A stretch of DNA of 64,000 nt from Topomyia yanbarensis (lineage: Eukaryota; Arthropoda; Insecta; Diptera; Culicidae). Where the stretch lies: the NCBI RefSeq assembly GCF_030247195.1, contig NC_080672.1:348562413-348626412 (forward strand), written 5' to 3'. Position numbers and translations under genes: made by a program. Each line of letters opens with the position of its first letter. Within the stretch, counting starts at the first letter, position 1. Below, one piece after another: positions 21,926-32,203 of this stretch. The notes under the pieces are model-generated. The model saw only the letters and a list, made by a program, of their open reading frames with translations. It had not been told where the DNA came from and searched no databases.

Positions 21926-24900
21926 TTCATCGAACGAGGTCAAGGATTTAATCACTGTTCTACAGTGGAATTGCAGAAGCATTATCCCGAAAATCGATTC
22001 GTTTAAAATCTTACTAAATAATTTGAAATGCGATGCATTTGCCTTATGCGAGACATGGCTCACTTCAGAAATAACCCTACACTTCCACGATTTTAATATT
22101 ATTCGCTTGGATCGAGAAGACTCTTACGGAGGAGTACTTTTGGGGATCAAAAAGTGCTATTCTTTCAATCGGATCGACCTCCCCTCGACACCAGGCATTG
22201 AAGTTGTCGCTTGCCAAACCAGAATTAAAGGCAAAGAACTTTGCATTGCTTCCACCTACATCCCCCCTAGAGCCTCAGTTAGCCACCGACGGCTTTGCGA
22301 TATTGCGGAACTCCTCCCCGCACCGAGGCTAGTTTTAGGTGACTTTAACTCCCACGGCACGGCATGGGGTTGCCTTCATGACGATAATCGATCTACCCTA
22401 CTCCATGAGCTTTGCGACAACTTCAATATGACTATTTTGAATACGGGTGAAATGACACGGATTCCTGTCCCTCCAGCGCGACCGAGCGCCTTAGATCTGT
22501 CCCTCTGCTCGACATCGCTGCGGTTAGATTGCATGTGGAAGGTAGTCTCTGATCCCCACGGCAGCGACCATCTGCCAATCGTAATTAATATTGCTAACGG
22601 TTCAGGGCCACCGAATACAATCAATGTTTCGTATGACCTCACACGAAATATTGATTGGAAGAGCTACGCGTCCGCGATATCCGAAAAAGTAGAATCGACA
22701 CAAGAGCTTCCTCCGGAGGAAGAGTACGGGTTCCTGGCTGGCTTGATTCTCGATACCGCGATTCAAGCTCAGACTAAACGCGTACCAGACGCGAATTCAC
22801 GCGGGCGTCCTCCCAATCCATGGTGGGACAAAGAGTGCTCAGACGTGTACGCGGAGAAGGCCGCTGCGTATAAGACCTTCCGGGACGACGGGCTGCCAGC
22901 TAGCTACCGACAGTACGCGATGGCGGAAACGCGCATGAAGAGTTTGATAAAAGCCAAAAAACGTAGCTACTGGCGCCGGTTCGTCGACGGACTAACGAGA
23001 GAAACATCGATGAGCACTCTTTGGAGTACGGCCCGGCGCTTACGAAACCGAAACAGTACCAATGAGAGCGTGGAATATTCAAACCGTTGGATATTCGATT
23101 TTGCCAAGAAGGTTTGTCCGGATTCCGCCCCGGCACAGAAGATCTACCGCGCCGCGTCCCCTCACAATAACGCGAACGAAACACCGTTTTCGATGGTGGA
23201 GTTCTTACTTGCTCTCTTATCATGTAACAATAATGCCCCAGGGCCAGACAGAATCAAATTCAACTTGTTAAAGAATCTGCCAGACTCTGCCAAGAGACGC
23301 TTGTTGAATTTATTTAATAAGTTTCTTGAGGGTAATATTGTCCCTCATGACTGGAGGCAAGTGAAGGTCATTGCCATTCAAAAACCAGGAAAACCAGCCT
23401 CCGACCACAACTCGTATCGACCGATTGCGATGCTGTCCTGTATCCGAAAGTTGTTCGAGAAAATGATCTTGTTTCGCCTCGATAATTGGGTTGAAGCAAA
23501 TGGCTTACTGTCAGATACACAATTTGGTTTCCGCAAAGGCAAAGGGACGAACGATTGTCTTGCGTTGCTCTCAACAGAAATTCAAATGGCTTATGCTAGC
23601 AAAGAGCAGATGGCATCAGTTTTCCTAGATATAAAGGGGGCTTTTGATTCAGTTTCTATCAAAATTCTTTCTGAGAAGCTGCACCAGCATGGTCTTTCAC
23701 CGACTCTAAACAACTTTTTGCTAAACTTGCTGTCTGAAAAACATATGCATTTTTCGCATGGTGATTTATCGACATCACGAATTAGCTACATGGGTCTTCC
23801 CCAGGGCTCATGTCTAAGCCCCCTACTCTATAACTTTTACGTGAATGACATTGACGAATGTCTTGTCAATTCCTGCACGCTAAGGCAGCTTGCAGATGAC
23901 GGTGTTGTCTCTATTACAGTTCCCAAAGCCGTCGATCTGCAAGGACCATTGCAAGATACCTTGGACAATTTGTCTGCTTGGGCCCTCCAGCTAGGTATCG
24001 AGTTCTCCACGGAGAAAACTGAGCTAGTCGTATTTTCAAGGAAGCGTGAACCAGCGCAACTACAGCTTCAATTAATGGGTCAAACTATTGCTCAGGTTTC
24101 AACTTTCAAATATCTCGGGGTCTGGTTCGACTCTAAAGGAACCTGGGGATGTCATATTAGGTATCTGAAACAGAAGTGCCAGCAAAGGATCAACTTTCTC
24201 CGTACAATAATCGGAACATGGTGGGGTGCCCACCCAGGAGACCTGATCAGGCTGTACCAAACAACAATATTGTCGGTGATGGAGTACGGGAGTTTCTGTT
24301 TCCGCTCCGCTGCGAACATACATTTCATCAAACTAGAGCGAATCCAATATTGTTGTTTGCGTATTGCTTTGGGTTGCATGCACTCGACACATACGATGAG
24401 TTTAGAAGTGCTGGCGGGCGTCCTTCCGCTGAAAAATCGATTTTGGGAACTCTCCTATCGATTGCTCATCCGATGCGATATCTTGAACCCGTTAGTAATT
24501 GCAAATTTCGAAAGGCTTGTCGAGCTCAATTCTCAAACCCGATTTATGCCCTTGTACTTCGATTACATGGCACAAAATATCAATCCTTCTTCATACTATC
24601 CCAACCGTGTCAATCTCCTTCATGCTTCTGATTCAACTGTATTCTTCGACACATCCATGAAAGACGAGATTCGTGGAATCCCGGATTACATACGTCCGCA
24701 AGTGATCCCAAGCATCTTTCATAGTAAATTTCGAGAAGTCGACTGCAACAAGATGTTTTACACCGACGGGTCAAGCCTCGACGGCTCCACTGGCTTCGGT
24801 ATATTCAATCAAAACCTCACCGCCTCATTCAAACTCAATGATCCTGCTTCAGTTTACGTCGCAGAACTTGCTGCTATTCAGTATACCCTTGGGATCATTG

Positions 24901-25604
24901 ATACTTTGCCCACCGATCATTACTTTATTGTCTCGGATAGCCTCAGCTCAATCGAGGCTCTCCGTTCAATGAAACCTAGAAAGCACATTCCATATTTTCT
25001 GGGGAAAATCTGGGAGCGCCTGCGTGCTTTGTCTGTAAGATCGTACAAGATTACCTTAGTTTGGGTTCCCTCGCATTGCTCCATTCCAGGTAATGAAGAA
25101 GCGGACTCTTTAGCTAAGGCGGGCGCTTTACAAGGTGACATATATGAAAGACCAATTAGCTTCAGCGAATTTTTCAGTATCACTCATCAGAGAACCCTCG
25201 AAAGTTGGCAAACTTCATGGAGCAATGGTGAACTGGGAAGGTGGCTACATTCGATAATCCCTAAGGTATCGACGAAACCTTGGTTCAGAGGGATGGATGT
25301 GGGTCGGGATTTCATTCGCGTGATGTCTCGGCTCATGTCCAATCACTACACGCTGGACGCACATCTCCGGCGTATTGGGCTCGTGGATAGCGGTATCTGC
25401 GCTTGTGGCAACGGTTATCACGAAATCGAACATGTTGTCTGGGCATGCGCCGAGTACTGTTCTGCCAGATCTCAACTATTCGATTCCCTTCGGGCCCGAG
25501 GAAGATCACCCAATGTCCCGGTTCGAGATGTACTAGCAAGCCGCGATATTCTCTACATGTCCCTTATATACACGTTCCTCAAAACCATCAATATCCAAAT
25601 TTAA
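21918..25604 (+). CDS. LINE ORF2: APE endonuclease, reverse transcriptase, RNase H
   Basis: An uninterrupted frame of 1228 codons from ATG at 21918. That ATG overlaps the ORF1 stop in ATGGCTAA, suggesting termination-reinitiation. The endonuclease (about residues 1-225) has WNCRS, CETW, GDFNSH and GSDHLPI, the catalytic Asn, Glu, Asp and His set. The reverse transcriptase (about 450-720) has FLDIKGAFD, GLPQGSCLSPLLYNFYVNDI and, at about 658-661, LADD with leucine in place of the usual Tyr or Phe. RNase H (about 942-1075) keeps the acidic residues in FYTDGSS, VAELAAIQ and VSDSLSS, and ends in WVPSHCSIPGNEEADSLAK. A CxC...H...H...C cluster follows at about 1160-1176. All catalytic residues I can check are present, so the enzyme may be functional. 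It acts on element RNA at the nicked chromosomal target. Confidence 0.92.
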   Translation: MANSSNEVKDLITVLQWNCRSIIPKIDSFKILLNNLKCDAFALCETWLTSEITLHFHDFNIIRLDREDSYGGVLLGIKKCYSFNRIDLPSTPGIEVVACQTRIKGKELCIASTYIPPRASVSHRRLCDIAELLPAPRLVLGDFNSHGTAWGCLHDDNRSTLLHELCDNFNMTILNTGEMTRIPVPPARPSALDLSLCSTSLRLDCMWKVVSDPHGSDHLPIVINIANGSGPPNTINVSYDLTRNIDWKSYASAISEKVESTQELPPEEEYGFLAGLILDTAIQAQTKRVPDANSRGRPPNPWWDKECSDVYAEKAAAYKTFRDDGLPASYRQYAMAETRMKSLIKAKKRSYWRRFVDGLTRETSMSTLWSTARRLRNRNSTNESVEYSNRWIFDFAKKVCPDSAPAQKIYRAASPHNNANETPFSMVEFLLALLSCNNNAPGPDRIKFNLLKNLPDSAKRRLLNLFNKFLEGNIVPHDWRQVKVIAIQKPGKPASDHNSYRPIAMLSCIRKLFEKMILFRLDNWVEANGLLSDTQFGFRKGKGTNDCLALLSTEIQMAYASKEQMASVFLDIKGAFDSVSIKILSEKLHQHGLSPTLNNFLLNLLSEKHMHFSHGDLSTSRISYMGLPQGSCLSPLLYNFYVNDIDECLVNSCTLRQLADDGVVSITVPKAVDLQGPLQDTLDNLSAWALQLGIEFSTEKTELVVFSRKREPAQLQLQLMGQTIAQVSTFKYLGVWFDSKGTWGCHIRYLKQKCQQRINFLRTIIGTWWGAHPGDLIRLYQTTILSVMEYGSFCFRSAANIHFIKLERIQYCCLRIALGCMHSTHTMSLEVLAGVLPLKNRFWELSYRLLIRCDILNPLVIANFERLVELNSQTRFMPLYFDYMAQNINPSSYYPNRVNLLHASDSTVFFDTSMKDEIRGIPDYIRPQVIPSIFHSKFREVDCNKMFYTDGSSLDGSTGFGIFNQNLTASFKLNDPASVYVAELAAIQYTLGIIDTLPTDHYFIVSDSLSSIEALRSMKPRKHIPYFLGKIWERLRALSVRSYKITLVWVPSHCSIPGNEEADSLAKAGALQGDIYERPISFSEFFSITHQRTLESWQTSWSNGELGRWLHSIIPKVSTKPWFRGMDVGRDFIRVMSRLMSNHYTLDAHLRRIGLVDSGICACGNGYHEIEHVVWACAEYCSARSQLFDSLRARGRSPNVPVRDVLASRDILYMSLIYTFLKTINIQI

Positions 25605-26459
25605 ATGCCCCTATCTTTTCTCTTATCATTCCCAGAAGTGCCCTCTTCCGCCTACCGTACCCCAACGATGGTTTGATACGACTCCAAGACGAGACAAAAC
25701 ATCTGTCGAATGAACCAACAACACGAGATCTACAGTACAACATCACACGCGCAACGCGATGTGTTCCCGATCCGTATCTGAGCCGTACTACGAAATCGTC
25801 TGGAGGAACCCCTGCCGGCTCGAGGAAAACCGCCCGGCGTCCCAATACTTGATACATCCGTTCGAATCTGTAATCCTGGCCGTTGATTCCTGATGCCGGA
25901 AACTAAAAGTTTATATCCCCCCCCCGTTTAGCCTTGTCCACCCTCTCTCCCATGTCTCTGATACACAGATGTATGACTTCACCCCTCCTCCCCTTGAATA
26001 TCTTCCCAAAACTTATGTGCCCCCCTATCTTCTAGTTTTAGTTGAACAATATTTAATCTCGTTAAGAAATGCGCAACAGTACCACTACTTTAAAATAGTC
26101 CTAATTAATTCCCCTTAATCTTAATCTTTCTAGTTATCTCTAGTTAATAAGCTTGTAAAATGTTCCGCTTAGTTAATAATTATTTTTTCTACAATCTCCC
26201 TTCTAAAAATCATAAAGTGAATTACTATACAAAGAACACACAAATGACCCGTCCCCCAAATCTTACGAATATTATATTATACCCTCTTTTATATGCATAA
26301 GTTAGCTGTAGTTTTTTTTTAGTTTTATTATATAAAACAAAATAATATTGAAATGTGTATCCCCCTAGTTTTAAGAAATTCAAAATGTAAAACAATGAAA
26401 AAATGGCACCTTTAAGCTAACGCATACGTGCCTTATCAAATAAACAAATTGAAAAAAAA
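25605..26459 (+). other. LINE 3'UTR
   Basis: Rich in C-runs and CTAGTTTTA-type words, ending TTATCAAATAAACAAATTG plus about nine A. The reverse complement of its last 70 bases is recognisable at 60103-60180, so the same 3' end is carried by another insertion in this window. Confidence 0.7.
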
Positions 26460-26472
26460 ATTATGTCAAAAC

Positions 26473-27029
26473 GCGAATTCCATGACTAATTTAGTTATAG
26501 GTTTTGTGATCTGAACTCGCAATGATTGTTTTGAATAGTTTTCTCCTTGCCACAGAAAAAATAATTATTACCTAATTTTTTCTCCAATTAGGAGAAATAT
26601 ACATATACTATTTTTTCGCCGAATGCCAGCAAAACTTTACTGAATTTTCATCAGCTGAAAGTTTCAGCAATACAGGATGCCGAAAAATTGTCGGCAATTT
26701 GAATTGAAACTGTTTGAAAGATTCGCTTTGGTGCAAATTCAGTAAATCATATTGTGAAATTTGCAGCGCAATTTCCGGATTCTCCGAATTCCGGGCTAGA
26801 TTGCTGTAAATCCGGTAATTGCGCTGTCAGTTTGCCAATTTGAACTCGGCTATGTACAACTGCGCAAGTATTACAACATCTAATATACATGCTATTATAT
26901 ATCAATAGATGCCAATCTTCATTGATAGATGGACGAACATTATTAGTTTAGAAGTATAACGTTTTTTAATAAATTAAATGCGGGCAAAATACGAGAATAA
27001 TTTATAATTGCCCATTTTGATTTATGTTT
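26473..27029. other. no gene recognised
   Basis: AT-rich sequence between the LINE and the hAT-like element. It includes a short TCCGGATTCTCCGAATTCCGG-like inverted pair near 26770-26815. Nothing else seen. Confidence 0.4.
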
Positions 27030-27037
27030 GTTTATAC

Positions 27038-28242
27038 CAGCGGTTCTCAACCTTCTTCGTATCATGGACTCCTTCGAAATCACCCTTGGTTGTGGCGGAT
27101 CCCCACACCCACACAAAGTTACTGCGAACAGGAGGTTCTTAAGGATGTAGCTTGCTGCTTCGTGTTGAGAACCCTTTTCTTCGCGCTAATGCATTAGCTG
27201 TGTTATCCACACAATTTGGGAGTCAACCCATTTGCCTTCTCTTGCGTTACTGTCCATTCTTCGTTATTGTCCACATTCATATCGGTACAGCTTTCAAGAT
27301 GTTCGAAGTTCTTATTTGTTTCATCGCTGTCGTAAATTAACTAAATCGTTTATCAACATTTACTGTGCTGGTTGTTGGTTTGAAGAAACTAGTCCAGTCA
27401 ATATTATTTCGTTGTCGGTACAGGAAGTTAGTTTCGGTATACAATGCGAACATGTTATTTATTGGCCAATTGATTGTGTTTTATTAACATCTCTTGAAAA
27501 CTGTTTTTTGGTGTTCATTGTAGTAGGTTGATTTTTCTTAGCGATTTCGAAGCATTGTTTTCCGTAATGTGCCGTCTGGATACAAAACTGACACGTAGGA
27601 ATCGGACCACGATAGGTGCACAGCGTTATTTGCCAACCGAATTTCAACAACACGAACGTTCTTGGGAATGACACTGAAATATTTTCCTCAAATAACGAAT
27701 TCCACTTCTCCGTATTTTGTAACGGATTCCAATTCTCCGTATTTTGACATAAATGTTTTAATGTGGTCTAAGGCGCGGCGCTATGTGGTGTAGGAGTACC
27801 TTAATTTAATCGTCATCAATATATTCAGGATCTTTTTTTAGCGTTATTATATTCGATGCCGTGTTGCACAATTTTTTGCCTGGGCTAAACTTTTAAACGT
27901 TTTCTATACACAGTTTCTCACATGGTGTAACTGTATATGTCACTTCCTTGAGATTATGATCTGTTTTCCCTTTTAATAACAATTCAACAGTACATGACTG
28001 TAGGTTAAAGTTATTTTTTTGCAAGTCAATCGAAATTATAATTTCCCGCTTTGCACAAACTTTTAGATTTTGTGGCTGGTTCATTTATTCGATATAATAG
28101 TGTTTGTGAAGATCGAGTTTGTTTGATATCAATATATTAATTTCTGTTTGTCGCAAAAACTTTTTAATTTCAATATTCAAGCGGAAAAAGTAACTTCTCG
28201 CGGTCCACTAGGCGTCCATGGACCCCAGGTTGAGAATCACTG
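27038..28242 (+). mobile_element. hAT-like non-autonomous element (1205 bp)
   Basis: The ends are inverted repeats: CAGCGGTTCTCAACCT at the left and the complement of CAGTGATTCTCAACCT at the right, two mismatches in 16. A perfect 8-bp target duplication GTTTATAC lies at 27030-27037 and 28243-28250. CAG.GGTTCTCAA ends with 8-bp duplications are the hallmark of hAT (Charlie-type) transposons. No transposase frame remains. The middle carries, in antisense, a decayed LINE ORF1 (listed separately), either inserted or captured. Confidence 0.85.
27459..28084 (-). pseudogene. decayed LINE ORF1 inside the hAT-like element
   Basis: Two minus-strand frames (28084-27893 and 27674-27459) resemble the ORF1 at 42107-43109. 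The first shares an ISID.-.K block and NL.EVTY. The second has a zinc knuckle CQFCIQTAHYGKQC matching CYLCNHTAHYGK. The order (N-terminal part, then knuckle) is conserved on the minus strand. Intervening sequence is frameshifted. It could be mistaken for a small zinc-finger host gene, but its relatives here are clearly retroelement. Confidence 0.55.
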
Positions 28243-28250
28243 GTTTATAC

Positions 28251-28791
28251 TATTATTAAATTTTTTGGGTTCCTACTTTTAATTCTATCCACGAAAAATT
28301 CACCCCATCTCTTTCTTTAAACTACACAGAATAACCAAATTTTGTTGAAATTAAGTTTAACGTGTAATGCTTTTATTTTGTTAATTTGGTGAGATTTCTT
28401 TCTATAAATTAACATAACCAGATAATTTAGCCAAGCAAACGTAAGAAAATTTAGCTCGCACCCCGCAGGAATTCGAAATTATACCATCGCAGACTTAAAA
28501 ACGACTCGGGGCAGTGAACGCCACGGTTTCGAGAGTGTCTCAAATTAACTGTCGGATATAAATTTTTTATCGCTGAAAAATACAAGCAAATAATAATTCG
28601 AAGCTGGCCAGGATTTTTTGATCTGGAAAGCAATCGGAAGTAGCGGCAAATGAATTCAAATTTATGTCAAAACCGAAATTATGGACCAGGGCAGGGAATG
28701 TACCACAAAAGTGCCTGAAAAAACGGGGACTCAAAGACTGCAATACGACAAACTGCCCGGAATATCAGGGAATTGAAATACAAAGCAGCAG
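28251..28791. other. no gene recognised
   Basis: Non-coding sequence between the hAT-like element and the first TTAA element. The minus-strand frame at 28451-28633 is unsupported. Confidence 0.4.
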
Positions 28792-28795
28792 TTAA

Positions 28796-29291
28796 CCCTT
28801 TCATGCCCAACTTTTTTTTGTAGTACATGTAAGGTTTCAATACTATTTTTTCTTGAAAACGGTGGGGTCAAGAAACATGAAAAGCCTTTTACCATAAAGA
28901 TAAGTGCTTCCCTCGCAGTGCCAGAAGCTGCTCAAATTTTACCTTCCAATGCTCAATATAATTCTATATTTACAATAGTTCAATTTCGTGCAAAACGTAG
29001 CCAAAGACAATCTAAATTGACGTTTTATCAGTTGTCAATAATATTGCAACATAACGAAGATATATGAAAAATTCATTTTTCGTCGTCAATGTAAATCGTC
29101 CCTGGCAGCACTGCTCCCTCGGAATCCAATCAGACTAATTGTAATAACTTCAGTTCTAGAGCTGATCCTTATAACTGTTTATACTCAAATGAAAGACAAT
29201 TGTCACATTTATTACCCTTACTTGTTTTTGTCGCAATCAAAAGTTATAGCTATTTAAAAACGTTGTTGTCCACAAACAACATGGGCAGGAG
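28796..29291 (+). mobile_element. piggyBac-like MITE, copy a (496 bp)
   Basis: Lies exactly between TTAA at 28792-28795 and TTAA at 29292-29295. It begins CCCTTTCATGCCCAAC and ends CATGGGCAGGAG (degenerate inverted end). TTAA targets and CCC-starting ends are piggyBac features. The body aligns with copies b, c and d at 34.8-37.0 kb. No coding capacity. Confidence 0.8.
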
Positions 29292-29713
29292 TTAAAAAAT
29301 CAGATCTTGCTAAAATGAAACGAAAATGTAACAAAATTAGAAGTAACAGAAGTGTCTGTTGCTGTGACTAACAATATTAATTCGGTTTAACCAAAAATGA
29401 AATCAGCAGGCCTACTTGTGATCATTATATTAATCCAATAGATGCTCATAGAAAATATTTTCGAAACAAAGATTGGGCCGCTCTTTTTTTAAGCTTTCAT
29501 GGCGTGTATAGACGGTACTGCCCGTTCTACAGATAGTCTAGTAAAGGCGTGACCTATAAGCAAATAACGCTTTGCATGTACCCGTACATATCAGACCTGC
29601 AACCAGACTATTCTTAACGAAAAGCTGTGAACTGAAGTCGTTAAGAAAAACTTCCTTTCTTCAATTCATACCGACAATCTGTTTTCGTCCTATTCTGCTA
29701 AAACATTATCAAA

Positions 29714-29784
29714 CCTCGATGGCGGAGTGGTTACCGTACCCAACTTGAGACTGAGAGATCGCAGGTTCGATTCCTGCTTGAGGA
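29714..29784 (+). tRNA. tRNA-like sequence (tRNA pseudogene or SINE head)
   Basis: 71 bases with a GGCGGAGTGGTT A box (29721-29732) and a GGTTCGATTCC B box (29764-29774). The T-arm stem is perfect (GCAGG/CCTGC), and the acceptor stem pairs four strong bases plus wobbles (CCTCGAT with CTTGAGG). The anticodon arm is poorly paired. If folded anyway, the loop would carry TGA (Ser), but there is no long variable arm, so a functional tRNA-Ser is unlikely. It lies inside the decayed ORF1-only element, as expected for a retroposed tRNA or a SINE. Confidence 0.5.
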
Positions 29785-30210
29785 CATATATTTCTTTCTG
29801 TCTATGTTCCATTGAACACGTTCCTAAAAAGCTTGAAAAAAGGAAAAAAAGCAAGACTCATGTCAAAACAAGTATATCTAATATCAAACAGCCAATCAAT
29901 AAGTGATGTGTTTTGTATCTGCAAGTACTAACAGTGCAGTAACGACGTAAATAACACCTAGTTCTTCCAAACCTACAACTAGCACCACCAACAAAGAAAC
30001 AAATGTCGAAGAAGTGGCCCGTAAGAACAAGAAACAAAATAAAACATCTTACTGTGTACAGCAAGATTTCCAGTAAAGATGACGACGTGCACCTAAACGA
30101 TAATGCGTGAGAAGGCAGGCTAACTGAACTTTAAGCTGCAGTGGACAACACCAAAAATGTTTCACCGCCGAGGAAAAAGATCGCAACACGCATTCAACGA
30201 ACGGAAAACA

Positions 30211-30266
30211 ATTTTAGTAAATTTTTATGTATGGCATATATGCAATAGATAGAAATTTACTAAAAT
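30211..30266. repeat. 56-bp hairpin insertion
   Basis: ATTTTAGTAAATTT at the left pairs perfectly with AAATTTACTAAAAT at the right around a short AT-rich loop. It is absent from the equivalent place in the 42-kb copy, so it is a later insertion of a very small inverted-repeat element. Confidence 0.55.
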
Positions 30267-30345
30267 ATATTGCAAGAACATAAAAGATCCCCGGCTCAGA
30301 CAAGCTATCGCTTTGAGTCATGTCAAATAATCGAATATAATGAAA

Positions 30346-32203
30346 AATATTTTCGTTTTGCCCAACATTATTGCAGCTGCCCACTTTGTACCGGGCTACT
30401 TTATGGAGGAGGATTTGCATTGGAATCAATTCGATTAAAAATTGGCTAAACTAATTTTTGTTTGTCAGTTAGTGGATTTGAACAATTGACTAATTTTTCA
30501 TTTAAAGTTTGCAAAATTTTCAACCACTAATATTATTTTTATAGGACCCAAGTCATACTGACAAAGTAGAGACAATAACTCGATTATGGTATGTATGAAA
30601 CAAAACCTATTAAAATAGACAATCAAGAAACCACAATGAAATATAGAACCAAGACTTTTTGCCTCGAAGTATGTGGAACCTGAACTAATATAGAAATGAA
30701 CATTTGAATGACTCGTACTTGAAAATGTCGTTCATCAATTCATAATCACGCGTTGGATGCTTCCAGTATTTTATTAGTCGGAAGCGACGATCCGACCGAC
30801 ACCGCATGCATCACGCCTCGTAATCGGCTATCTTAACGGTCGCTAACAGACCACTATTGACTCCAGCGCATCCCTACTAAAACCGCTTCTCATCTGGTTC
30901 AGGCTTGCTATAGATTGTTCGTCAATTCAGCAATTAGAACTAAACCACTTGCATAACCATCGATACTATGTTTGTACATATGTATAGGCAAACAGTCATC
31001 TTGTCCAGCGTTAATTGGATACTCGTGGCGCGCGCTGCTTTTCCGCAATCGGGATGTGTAAGTGAGAAGTAACTCGCGCATAAGGATTTTAAACTAAGTA
31101 ACTATGCTAAATTTATAACATGCTAACAGATATCACTCATCTTGGAAGTGGCATCTCGTAGATATAATTATTTATTGATTTTTTGAGGTAGTGATCTGTA
31201 AAAGCATTTTAAGTAAACGTTCTATTTCTTTAAAAAGTATTTCAAATGGAAGGATGAAAACTGTTATGGAAACAAACGATCGAGTCTAAGCGATCGTGGA
31301 AGGAAAGATCAGCACTAAACAAACCATCAACATTTTCAGTTAGCCATCATGAACGAAAACAGACCAACTGTTGAAATTGATTGATGTTCGTTGACATAAC
31401 GACACCAGATTTGCACACCTAGATCATGCTGCAAAACCGCAAATTTGGATAGCGTGATGTTCGGTTTCAGTTTTTTTTATTGCAGTCTTCTTACTCGTGT
31501 TCAAAACCCCATAAAATGTCACATTTTCATTGAATCATTACCTACGGTTGGATCCAATAGCGCAGCAAGAGAGCGCTTGAGATGGCCTTACTGCCATTTC
31601 CTTTGCTCAAGAAATTGTCACTCGCACCTGTATGTGTTCTGTTGTGTTGTGTTGTTCCAGGGTTGGGGACCAACAGACAACATGACGCGAAGCTTTCGGT
31701 TCCGATTCGAAGGCTGTTCACTTTTGCCTGCTCTCTTGAAGCGGCTTATGCAATCTGCTGGCAAATATGAGACTTCACAGCTGTTGGTTAAGCACTAAAC
31801 CATCATAGGCGATATTTAGTATATAGTATACAGGTAGATGTGCGCATGCAGCATGCCTAGGCCGTATGAGACACTCACTCACGAAAGCTTAGTATCTTTC
31901 TGGGGCGAAGAAATACGATGTATTCGAGAAATTTCTTTAGAGCTCGTATCATTCTGATAATGAATGTTAGCAACAGCCTGGCCGTGTTTGATGGGGGACC
32001 CTTGGAATAGAGTAGGGTCTGGATAATAACGGACTACGTTCTGAGTTTCGTTTTGTTTGATGAAGATCATTTATCCAATACAAACAGCAGCGTGACACTT
32101 CGCGGTTGTAAATGGCGTTAAAGTTTACTAATTTGTTTGTTACTTAAGTTGTGGGGAATGTTTACGGACATACAGGTTCAGTCATCTCAGTCACCTCACT
32201 GCC
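30346..32203. other. no gene recognised
   Basis: Non-coding. It includes a repeat-poor stretch at 30720-31060 (listed) and a 117-codon frame at 31445-31798 that begins at a TTG and shows no known domain. Confidence 0.4.
30720..31060. promoter_or_regulatory. candidate regulatory segment
   Basis: GC-richer and free of the dispersed repeats seen on both sides. It contains CGACGATCCGACCGACACCG and GGCGCGCGCTGC, with no sustained frame. An enhancer or non-coding exon is possible. The evidence is compositional only. Confidence 0.2.

Larger units (their letters stand above)
20296..26459 (+). mobile_element. near full-length I-group-like LINE (6164 bp), copy 1
   Basis: A complete non-LTR retrotransposon: a 307-bp 5'UTR, ORF1, an overlapping ORF2, an 855-bp 3'UTR and a short A-tail. 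It is flanked by a 13-bp target-site duplication, ATTATGTCAAAAC, at 20283-20295 and 26460-26472 (the first A is ambiguous with the tail). The 5' boundary agrees with the start of the diverged copy at 50609. Endonuclease, reverse transcriptase and RNase H in one ORF2 point to the I/Loner/LOA group known from mosquitoes. The exact clade needs a tree. The intact ORF2 and perfect duplication mean a young insertion. The one visible defect is a TGA in ORF1. Confidence 0.9.
29531..30345 (+). pseudogene. ORF1-only LINE-like element, older copy
   Basis: Matches the 42-kb ORF1-only element in pieces: GGCGTGACCTATAAGCAAA at about 29547, then (after an insertion with a tRNA-like sequence) AACTAGCACCACCAACAAA through GAAGGCAGGCTAA, CCGCCGAGGAAAAAGATC, and the 3' tail ACATAAAAGATCCCCGGCTC. 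As in the other copy, the 3' end of ORF1 is followed directly by this tail, without ORF2. Stops and frameshifts are frequent. A 56-bp hairpin (30211-30266) interrupts the tail. Confidence 0.6.

Noticed and set aside
27459..27674. Small zinc-finger host gene
   Set aside because: The CCHC motif and flanks match LINE ORF1 at 42 kb, and the segment is inside a hAT-like element.
29714..29784. Functional tRNA-Ser(TGA)
   Set aside because: The anticodon arm barely pairs, there is no long variable arm, and the locus is inside a decayed retroelement.
31445..31798. 117-codon frame with Cys-rich middle
   Set aside because: Starts at TTG, has no known domain, and the Cys and Val run comes from a TGTTGTGTTGTG stretch.
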